Shown one piece after another: positions 1 through 5,310 of a stretch of 5,310 bases of DNA (position 1 is its first letter; the number at the start of each line of letters is the position of its first letter). Made by a program: the position numbers and the translations under genes. The notes under the pieces were generated by a model. That model made no database searches. It was given only the letters and a program-made list of their open reading frames with translations, and had not been told where the DNA came from. The stretch lies in NCBI GenBank assembly GCA_002685115.1, contig NYWQ01000084.1, positions 5,577 to 10,886 on the forward strand, written 5' to 3'. The DNA is from Flavobacteriales bacterium. Its GTDB lineage: Bacteria > Bacteroidota > Bacteroidia > Flavobacteriales > UBA7430.

Positions 1-377
1 TACCTGAAGTGGAACTTGTTCCTTGTGAAATTGAGGCTAAAGAAGCCTTAACAAAATTAGAAGCTAAGGGCTATTTGGCTAAGGGTAAGGTAAAAACGCA
101 TTACGTTGAGTTAACCGAAATACTGCGCCATTATTTTGATAGAGAATTTGAAATTGACACACTTGAATCTACTACAGAAGAAACCATTGGGTTATTGAAA
201 GGCGCTCAAGTTAATCCGGATATAGTAAAGCAGATTGCTGCTTTACTGGAGCAGGCCGATTTGGTGAAATTTGCAAAAAGTAATCCAGACCTAAGAACCT
301 CATCCAATTTTATGAGTCAATCTTTTTCTATTGTAGCAATGTGTCATGAAATGAAAATGGAGGTAACAGATGCATAA
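1..377 (+). CDS. DUF4381/BatX-like protein, C-terminal part (5' end outside window)
   Basis: The reading frame is open from the first complete codon at nt 3 and ends at TAA 375-377. The GTG at 9 lies inside the continuing frame (Pro-Glu-Val before it), so it is not a credible start and the gene begins upstream. About 124 residues are visible. They begin with a charged helical stretch rich in Ala, Lys and Glu. Next comes a pattern typical of DUF4381-like proteins in Bat operons: YVELTEILRHYF, then a Thr-Thr-Glu-Glu motif opening another helix, then a helix ending LLEQADLVKFA. The last 30 residues look weakly ordered. No membrane segment is visible; family members carry one nearer the N-terminus, which suggests this tail is cytoplasmic. 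The stop overlaps the batA start by 8 nt, indicating coupled expression. The family name is inferred from the motif pattern plus position directly before batA; its molecular role is unknown. Confidence 0.75.
   Translation, partial: PEVELVPCEIEAKEALTKLEAKGYLAKGKVKTHYVELTEILRHYFDREFEIDTLESTTEETIGLLKGAQVNPDIVKQIAALLEQADLVKFAKSNPDLRTSSNFMSQSFSIVAMCHEMKMEVTDA
359..364 (+). promoter_or_regulatory. Shine-Dalgarno-like site for batA
   Basis: GGAGGT lies 5 nt before the batA ATG at 370, inside the last codons of the preceding gene. It is a strong match to the anti-Shine-Dalgarno complement at a workable distance. Bacteroidota generally make little use of such sites, and the junctions before batB, batD and batE show no comparable purine core, so this one stands out. 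It may also be chance in the Met-Glu-Val codons of the upstream gene. Confidence 0.4.
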
Positions 378-1368
378 CGATATAACCTATTTAAACCCTG
401 AGTTTTTTTACCTGCTCTTTCTGATTCCTCTTTTACTGTTACTCGAAATAGGTTTTAGCAAAAAGAGAACGCCCAGTTTGTTTTGGTCTTCCAACTTTTT
501 GATTTCAAAAAGAAGTTCGTGGAAACTTATTTTAAAATATGTTTTGTGGGGGACTAGGGCGCTTGCATTAACAGCTATTATAATAGCACTAGCGCGTCCG
601 CAAACAACCGATGTAAGTTCAGAAACACTTAGCAAAGAAGGAATAGACATTGTATTGGCAATGGACGTTTCTACAAGTATGCTAGCGCAAGACTTTCTAC
701 CAAATAGATTGGCTGCTGCCAAGCAAGTAGCCATAGATTTTATAGAAGGACGACCGAACGATCGTTTTGGTTTGGTTGTTTATGCTGGAGAGAGTTTTAC
801 GCAATGCCCTTTAACAACAGACCATAAAGTAGTAAAAAACCTTTTAAAAGAGGTAAAAGATGGTTTAATTGAAGACGGAACTGCTATTGGTATGGGCTTG
901 GCCACTTCAGTATCTCGTTTAAAGGACAGCAAAGCAAAGAGTAAAGTTGTTATTTTATTAACAGATGGTGAAAACAATTCGGGTTTTATAGACCCTATGA
1001 CAGCCGTTGAAATAGCAAAAGAATCTAATGTTAAGGTCTATACCATCGGTGTAGGTTCTTACGGTTCAGCTCCGTATCCTACCAAAGACATATTTAATAG
1101 AGATACCTATGTAAATGTAGAGGTGAAAATAGATGAGGAGTTATTGATTACTATTGGCGAGTCTACCGGTGGTATGTATTTTAGAGCCGACAGTAAAGAT
1201 AAATTAGAATTAATTTACGAAAAGATTGAAGCCTTAGAGAAAACCGAATTAGAAGAACTTAAGTTTTACAATCACGAAGAGAAATTTGAATTGTTTGCCC
1301 TAGTTGCACTTGTATTACTAGTTTTTGAGTTTATCCTTCAGTATACCGTATTAAAAAATATTGCCTAA
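370..1368 (+). CDS. batA: BatA, membrane-anchored von Willebrand factor A domain protein
   Basis: The protein has 332 residues, a usual size for BatA. It opens with the family-typical Asn-Pro-x-Phe-Phe followed by membrane segment 1 (about 12-27). A basic loop (28-58) and membrane segment 2 (about 59-76) follow, then a VWA domain (about 92-285) and membrane segment 3 (about 306-325). The MIDAS metal site is complete: D99-x-S101-x-S103, T171 in DGT, and D199 in TDGEN. The motif TQCPLTTD (144-151) is typical of BatA rather than BatB. The basic first loop indicates a cytoplasmic loop and a periplasmic VWA domain. VWA domains bind partner proteins through a bound divalent metal, so BatA is probably a scaffold of the Bat complex; its ligand is unknown. 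It overlaps the upstream gene by 8 nt and batB by 1 nt. The single cysteine is C146. Confidence 0.95.
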   Translation: MHNDITYLNPEFFYLLFLIPLLLLLEIGFSKKRTPSLFWSSNFLISKRSSWKLILKYVLWGTRALALTAIIIALARPQTTDVSSETLSKEGIDIVLAMDVSTSMLAQDFLPNRLAAAKQVAIDFIEGRPNDRFGLVVYAGESFTQCPLTTDHKVVKNLLKEVKDGLIEDGTAIGMGLATSVSRLKDSKAKSKVVILLTDGENNSGFIDPMTAVEIAKESNVKVYTIGVGSYGSAPYPTKDIFNRDTYVNVEVKIDEELLITIGESTGGMYFRADSKDKLELIYEKIEALEKTELEELKFYNHEEKFELFALVALVLLVFEFILQYTVLKNIA

Positions 1369-2408
1369 TGTTTGATCTGGGAAATCCACAATACCAATAT
1401 TTATTCATTCTACCTTTGGTCGTTTGGTTGTTTTATCTTTTTTATAAATCTTGGCGAAAACGAAAGCAAGTTGCCTTTGCTGAGGCTTCTTTGTTGTCTA
1501 AAATTAACCCTAAATTATCCAATAGGAAAACTATATTCAAAATGCTGTGTCAATTTTTAGGTTTAGTTTGTTTGGTGATTGCCTTAATCAACCCAAAAAT
1601 AGGTACCCGTTTAGAAACAGTTACCAGAAAGGGAGTAGACGTAGTTTTTGCTATTGATGTTTCCAAAAGTATGTTGGCAGAGGATGTAACTCCTAATAGA
1701 ATTTTAAAAGCCAAACAAATTTTATCTAAAGCCATAGATGAGCTGGTTAACGACCGAATTGGAATTATTGTTTACGCCGGAAAAGCATACGCACAACTTC
1801 CTTTAACAACCGATTATTCTGCTGCAAAAATGTTTTTAAATACAATTGATACAGATATGGTGCCTACCCAAGGTACAGATATCGGAAATGCTGTAGAGAT
1901 GGCCTTGAGTTATTTTGAAAGTGGCACTGAACAAAACAGAGCCTTATTTGTTCTTTCAGACGGAGAGAGTCATGAAGATGGTGCTCTAGAAGCTAGTGAA
2001 ATGGCTTTGGACAATGGAATTATCATAAATACGATCGGAATTGGTACAAGTCAAGGTGCGCCCATACCCATTATTCGTAATGGCATTGTGAAAGGGTATA
2101 AAAAAGACAAAAGCAATAATGTGGTTGTTACAAAAATGGATTCGCAAATGCTTCAACAACTTGCATTGAGCACCAATGGTGGTTTTATTGACGGTACTTA
2201 TACTCAAGAAACCATTGGTTTTATCACAACAGCTCTCTCTAAAATGGAGCAAGTAGAATCTGAAACAGAATTGTTTTCTGACTACGAAGACCAATTTCAA
2301 TGCTTTTTAGCTTTATCTTTATTCTTTTTCATTTTAGAAATTATAATACCCAATCGAAAAACGCTTTGGATTAGAAAAATCAAATTATTTGGAGATGAAA
2401 CAATGTAG
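1368..2408 (+). CDS. batB: BatB, membrane-anchored von Willebrand factor A domain protein
   Basis: The protein has 346 residues and the same architecture as BatA: membrane segment 1 (about 11-27), a strongly basic loop (28-59), membrane segment 2 (about 60-75), VWA domain (about 89-290), membrane segment 3 (about 311-328) and a basic tail (330-340). The MIDAS is intact, with D97-x-S99-x-S101, T170 in QGTD, and D198 in SDGES. The motif AYAQLPLTTDY (140-150) marks it as BatB. The basic loop and tail place both on the cytoplasmic side, leaving the VWA domain in the periplasm. The start ATG shares its A with the batA stop (TAATG), which favours termination-reinitiation. The gene runs 14 nt into batC. 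Blocks shared with BatA, such as SMLA-x-D, PNR, VYAG and PLTTD, show they are paralogues. BatB proteins of this family are thought to pair with BatA; its ligand is unknown. Confidence 0.95.
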   Translation: MFDLGNPQYQYLFILPLVVWLFYLFYKSWRKRKQVAFAEASLLSKINPKLSNRKTIFKMLCQFLGLVCLVIALINPKIGTRLETVTRKGVDVVFAIDVSKSMLAEDVTPNRILKAKQILSKAIDELVNDRIGIIVYAGKAYAQLPLTTDYSAAKMFLNTIDTDMVPTQGTDIGNAVEMALSYFESGTEQNRALFVLSDGESHEDGALEASEMALDNGIIINTIGIGTSQGAPIPIIRNGIVKGYKKDKSNNVVVTKMDSQMLQQLALSTNGGFIDGTYTQETIGFITTALSKMEQVESETELFSDYEDQFQCFLALSLFFFILEIIIPNRKTLWIRKIKLFGDETM

Positions 2409-3228
2409 CTATTTATTCTTGTTTTCTTTTTTAACCTTTAGTTTGGCGCTTTCTGCGCAGACAGAACGTAAAATTACACGTACAGGGAATACCCAATACG
2501 AATCGGGAAATTTTGTGGATGCAGAAATTAATTATAAGAAAGCACTAGAACAAAATGCCAACCTTTTAGAAGCCCAATTTAACTTAGGAGATGCCTTAGC
2601 CAAACAAGATCGTTTTGAGGAAGCTTTGGCTTCTTTTGATCTGGTAAGCTCAACCTCAGATGATAAAGAACTTAAAGCAAACGCTTTTCATAATAAAGGG
2701 AATGTGCAATTGCAACAACAAGATTTAGAAGGTGCGATTGAATCTTATAAGGAAGCGCTAAGAACCAATCCTAAAGACCCTCAAACAAGGTACAATTATG
2801 CCTATGCAAAGAAGCAATTAGAACAGCAACAAGAACAGCAACAAGAACAGCAACAAGAACAGGATCAAGAACAAAATCAAGACCAGCAACAAAACCAAAA
2901 TTCTGATGATAAAGACAATCAGAATAAGGAAGACGCTGAAAATGGTGAACAAGACGATTCCGAGCAAGACCAACAAGACCAACAAGATCAGAGCGATACC
3001 AAAGAGGATGAAACCCAAGAGAATGATCAAAATTCTGGTGAAACTGATGGAGAAGAAGCCAAGGACGAGCAAGAAGAAAAGCAAGGAGAGGCAAAGGAGA
3101 ATAAACTAAGCCCAGAAGAGGCTCAAAGACTTTTAGAAGCCTTAAAACAAGAAGAAAACAAGGTGCAAGCCAAAATGAAAAAGCACAAAATAAAAGGTTC
3201 TAAAGTGAAAATTGAAAAAGATTGGTAA
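2395..3228 (+). CDS. batC: BatC, exported TPR protein with Gln/Glu/Asp-rich tail
   Basis: I place the start at ATG 2395, giving 277 residues, rather than at the TTG two codons earlier, because it begins a clean signal peptide: MK, a hydrophobic core, then LSA|Q at 21/22. Three TPR-like units follow at about 29-56, 57-90 and 94-129; the third is the clearest (AFHNKGNVQL, then AIESYKEALRTNPKD). Residues 143-235 are a low-complexity Gln/Glu/Asp/Asn run, strongly acidic. The C-terminus (238-277) is a conserved-looking helix starting LSPEEAQRLLEAL, then a Lys-rich end closing in Lys-Asp-Trp. This domain order is characteristic of BatC. The TPRs should act as a periplasmic protein-binding surface; the partners are unknown, with BatA and BatB plausible. 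The gene overlaps batB by 14 nt. A GGAG touches the start codon, too close to be a normal ribosome site. Confidence 0.92.
   Translation: MKQCSYLFLFSFLTFSLALSAQTERKITRTGNTQYESGNFVDAEINYKKALEQNANLLEAQFNLGDALAKQDRFEEALASFDLVSSTSDDKELKANAFHNKGNVQLQQQDLEGAIESYKEALRTNPKDPQTRYNYAYAKKQLEQQQEQQQEQQQEQDQEQNQDQQQNQNSDDKDNQNKEDAENGEQDDSEQDQQDQQDQSDTKEDETQENDQNSGETDGEEAKDEQEEKQGEAKENKLSPEEAQRLLEALKQEENKVQAKMKKHKIKGSKVKIEKDW
2821..2862 (+). repeat. 12-bp in-frame tandem repeat, 3.5 perfect copies, inside batC
   Basis: The unit GAACAGCAACAA repeats at 2821, 2833 and 2845, followed by the half-copy GAACAG. It encodes Glu-Gln-Gln-Gln from residue 143. Imperfect copies continue afterwards (Glu-Gln-Asp-Gln, Glu-Gln-Asn-Gln, Asp-Gln-Gln-Gln). 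Because the unit is four codons, gain or loss of copies would keep the reading frame. Confidence 0.9.
2968..2991 (+). repeat. 9-bp in-frame repeat, about 2.7 copies, inside batC
   Basis: GACCAACAA occurs twice in tandem (2968-2985), followed by the near copy GATCAG. It encodes Asp-Gln-Gln-Asp-Gln-Gln-Asp-Gln. It is a second, separate repeat within the same acidic tract, with a different unit length from the 12-bp one. Confidence 0.75.
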
Positions 3229-3233
3229 AACAA

Positions 3234-4967
3234 ATGAAAAACTATTTATTCCTTTTATTTTTTAGTGTAAAATCTGTGCTCTTAACTGCGCAGACCTTTA
3301 GTGCATCCATAAATAAAAATAAAGTAGGGTTAAACGAGCAGTTTACCTTAACTTATACTTTAGATGATAGTGGCGATCGTTTTGTAGCCCCCAACCTTTC
3401 AAATTTTTCTGTTTTGGCAGGTCCAAGCACCTCATCGAGTACAAGTATTATCAACGGAAAAGTTAGTAAAGAAACATCTTACACCTATCGGTTACGTTCC
3501 AAAAAGGTTGGTGCTTTCACTATTTATCCTGCAAAAATTAGAGTTAAGGGCAAAGAATTAAAATCCAACACACTTTCAATACAGGTTTTAAAGTCTAGCC
3601 CTAAGGCTACTTCAAACACTTCGCCTGAAGCTATAGCAAAGCGCAACGTTTTTGTTCAGTTAGAGCTCAGTAATTCCAATCCCTATGTTGGAGAACAAGT
3701 TATTGCTAGCTATAAATTATACTTCAGTCAAGAGGTGCGTTCACCAGAATTATTAGAAACACCCACCTTTACCGGTTTCTGGCATGAAGAATTTGATTTA
3801 GGTAAAAATTACCCTATTAGCGAAACGTATATAAAAGGTAAAAAATTTCAAGTTGCGCTATTAAAAAAAATGGTTCTTATACCTCAACATTCTGGAGCGC
3901 TTTCAATTGCTCCAATGGAGTTAGAGGTTCCAGTTGCTACGCCAACCAATCAACGCGATTTTTTTGGTCGTAGAACTTCACGCATCGTAAATATTATTTG
4001 TTCTACGGGTAAAAGGATGCTAGAGGTTAAGGCTTTGCCGAAACAAAATATGCCTGTAGATTTTAGTGGTGCTGTAGGTTCTTTCGAGTTCACAACTAAG
4101 TTAGATCGAGACTCGATACAAACAAATGAATCCGCTAATTTGTCGTTAAGAGTTTCGGGTAGTGGAAATTTACGAATGATTGAGTTGCCCGAATTTGATG
4201 TACCCATTGATATTGAGGCTTATGAACCCAAATACAAAGAGAACATCAATCTTGAGAAATTCGGCTTGTCTGGATTTAAAAGAGAAGAGTATCTATTAAT
4301 TCCTCGTAACAAGGGTGTTTATAAAATTGGCTCTGTTCGTTTTAGTTATTTTAATCCCTCTAAAAAGAAGTACATAACTATAAACAGCCCTTCTTATACG
4401 CTTAAAGTAAAAGGGGCGTCCTCTGCAAATTCTACGCCCGTTGTTCTTAATAGCTTTACCAAAGAAGATGTAAATTTTATCGGGAAAGACATTTTATACA
4501 TCAAAACATCCTTAACGAATACGCGTACTTCTAAAGACTTCTTTTTTGGTTCAACGGCTTTCTATCTTATTCTATTTATTCCTTTGTTTCTTGTTATCGC
4601 TGTTTTGGTTATTTTGTTACTGAGTAAAAAGTCGATTATTAATTTAAAGAAATTTAAAGAGGGCTCTTCAGCTAAACAAGCCATCCGCGTTTTAAATGAT
4701 CCTGAACTAGAATTGCATACCGCCATTGAAAATTCATTGCAAACTTTTATGTTTAAAAAGTGGCGTTTAAAACGTGCTCAGTTTAACAAAGCCGATCTAC
4801 TTGAGGTTTTTCATAAAAAGCAGGTTCCTTTAAATTTAATCAATGATTTTAATAAGCTCATTGAATCTTCTGAGATGGCTCGCTTTACTTCGGGTGAATA
4901 TTTGTCTAACGATCAGGATTTAAAAGCCTTAACCATAGAATTATTAGAGCAATTAGAAAATTATTAG
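3234..4967 (+). CDS. batD: BatD, exported oxygen-tolerance-family protein
   Basis: The start is ATG 3234 (577 residues). An upstream in-frame TTG at 3222 would overlap batC but adds residues before a good signal peptide (MKNYLFLLFF to LTA|Q, cleavage about 19/20). The mature part is beta-rich. About 22-118 shows the BatD opening pattern, with GLNEQFTLTYTL, then VLAGPS and INGK. About 138-235 carries NPYVGEQV, then GFW and PQHSG. About 276-393 begins with DFSGAVGSFEF and resembles Ig-like modules. A single membrane segment at about 441-463 is followed by basic residues, so the C-terminal helical domain (about 485-577) should be cytoplasmic. BatD is the usual large periplasmic member of Bat operons; its exact role is unknown. 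It starts 5 nt after batC and ends 2 nt before batE. C256 is its only cysteine. Confidence 0.93.
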   Translation: MKNYLFLLFFSVKSVLLTAQTFSASINKNKVGLNEQFTLTYTLDDSGDRFVAPNLSNFSVLAGPSTSSSTSIINGKVSKETSYTYRLRSKKVGAFTIYPAKIRVKGKELKSNTLSIQVLKSSPKATSNTSPEAIAKRNVFVQLELSNSNPYVGEQVIASYKLYFSQEVRSPELLETPTFTGFWHEEFDLGKNYPISETYIKGKKFQVALLKKMVLIPQHSGALSIAPMELEVPVATPTNQRDFFGRRTSRIVNIICSTGKRMLEVKALPKQNMPVDFSGAVGSFEFTTKLDRDSIQTNESANLSLRVSGSGNLRMIELPEFDVPIDIEAYEPKYKENINLEKFGLSGFKREEYLLIPRNKGVYKIGSVRFSYFNPSKKKYITINSPSYTLKVKGASSANSTPVVLNSFTKEDVNFIGKDILYIKTSLTNTRTSKDFFFGSTAFYLILFIPLFLVIAVLVILLLSKKSIINLKKFKEGSSAKQAIRVLNDPELELHTAIENSLQTFMFKKWRLKRAQFNKADLLEVFHKKQVPLNLINDFNKLIESSEMARFTSGEYLSNDQDLKALTIELLEQLENY

Positions 4968-4969
4968 GT

Positions 4970-5310
4970 ATGAGACTCTTTGGTTTATTTTTACTACTAG
5001 CGACTTCTTTAGTTGCTCAAACAACAGAAGAACTTTTTTTAGATGCTTCGACACATTATGAGAATAGTGATTTTGATACTGCTCTTACGGTGTATCAAGA
5101 AATAGAAAACACACCCATTTACTCTTCTGACTTGTATTTTAATATTGCCAACTGCTATTACAAAACCAACAACATAGCTAAGGCAGTTTTGTACTACGAA
5201 AAAGCGTTAAGATTAGCACCTAAAGATGAAGATGTTTTATTTAATTTAAAATTAGTTCAACTTCAGTTGGTTGACAGATTGGCTGTTGTACCACTTCCCT
5301 TTTACACAAA
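4970..5310 (+). CDS. batE: BatE, exported TPR protein, N-terminal part (3' end outside window)
   Basis: ATG 4970 starts 2 nt after the batD stop, and the frame stays open to the window end (113 full codons). The translation starts with a signal peptide, MRLFGLFLLL to LVA|Q (cleavage about 16/17). Two TPR-like units follow: about 20-50 (ASTHYENSDFDTALTVYQEI) and about 53-86, where SSDLYFNIANCYYK leads to YYEKALRLAPKDEDV. Next come FNLKLVQ and VDRLAVVPLPFY, the linker that in BatE precedes a hydrophobic region and a C-terminal SH3-like domain, both outside this window. The position after batD and the repeat pattern support BatE over a generic TPR protein. It is likely a periplasmic, membrane-tethered binding protein. 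C62 lies in the second TPR helix. Confidence 0.88.
   Translation, partial: MRLFGLFLLLATSLVAQTTEELFLDASTHYENSDFDTALTVYQEIENTPIYSSDLYFNIANCYYKTNNIAKAVLYYEKALRLAPKDEDVLFNLKLVQLQLVDRLAVVPLPFYT

Noticed and set aside
9..11. GTG as the start of the first gene
   Set aside because: The frame is open to the window edge before it, and the product would lack the N-terminal membrane part expected of the family, so the gene is cut by the window.
408..734. Antisense open frame of about 108 codons opposite batA
   Set aside because: It lies opposite a well-supported VWA gene, has no recognisable motif and is typical of a shadow frame.
1411..1418. TACCTTTG, an exact match to the Bacteroidota -7 promoter pattern TAnnTTTG
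   Set aside because: It sits inside the batB membrane-segment codons, has no TTG-type -33 element at the right distance upstream, and points into the middle of batB.
2342..2347. TATAAT hexamer upstream of batC
   Set aside because: This sigma-70 type -10 box is not the promoter pattern used by Bacteroidota, and the site lies within batB codons in an AT-rich region where such hexamers arise by chance.
2818..3084. Antisense open frame rich in Leu, Ile and Phe, looking like a membrane protein
   Set aside because: It is the reverse complement of the Gln/Glu/Asp-rich codons of batC, which read as Leu/Ile/Phe/Val on the other strand. It has no independent support.
2906..3109. Short basic + strand frame rich in Lys, Arg, Ile and Thr inside batC
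   Set aside because: It is a frame-shifted reading of the same low-complexity tract, entirely within batC, with no domain or start signal.
3222..3224. TTG as the start of batD
   Set aside because: The ATG at 3234 gives a normal signal peptide and avoids overlap with batC; TTG starts are rare.

Overview
The window is AT-rich and densely coding. All six genes lie on the + strand, and no gap between them exceeds 5 nt. The gene order and protein features match the Bat (Bacteroidetes aerotolerance) operon: the C-terminal end of a DUF4381/BatX-like protein, then batA, batB, batC, batD and the start of batE. The gene content, the AT-rich codon use and the signal peptides that end in Ala-Gln all point to Bacteroidota, most likely a member of Flavobacteriia. 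Genus cannot be told from the sequence.

Layout: 1-377 is the end of the DUF4381-like gene, whose start lies before the window. 370-1368 is batA and 1368-2408 is batB, tandem paralogues that each carry a membrane-anchored von Willebrand factor A (VWA) domain with an intact metal-binding (MIDAS) motif. 2395-3228 is batC, a secreted TPR protein with a long Gln/Glu/Asp-rich tail. 3234-4967 is batD, a large beta-rich exported protein with one late membrane segment and a helical C-terminal domain. 4970-5310 is the first 113 codons of batE, a second exported TPR protein. The junctions are an 8-nt overlap, TAATG, a 14-nt overlap, a 5-nt gap and a 2-nt gap. I see no promoter or terminator inside the window, so it reads as the interior of one longer transcript. 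In related genomes that transcript begins with moxR and a DUF58 gene, which would lie upstream here.

How the parts fit together (inference from topology and family knowledge): the positive-inside rule places the VWA domains of BatA and BatB in the periplasm. The signal peptides of BatC, BatD and BatE also send their main domains there. Only the DUF4381-like tail and the BatD tail are likely to face the cytoplasm, where the MoxR AAA+ ATPase would be. These two tails align without gaps over about 57 residues. The result would be an inner-membrane, largely periplasmic assembly of VWA and TPR scaffolds with two related cytoplasmic docking modules. The family is known, but its biochemical function is not settled. 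I do not see an entirely new system here. The main points worth a second look are the paired tails, the uniform Ala|Gln-Thr signal cleavage sites and the in-frame repeat in batC.
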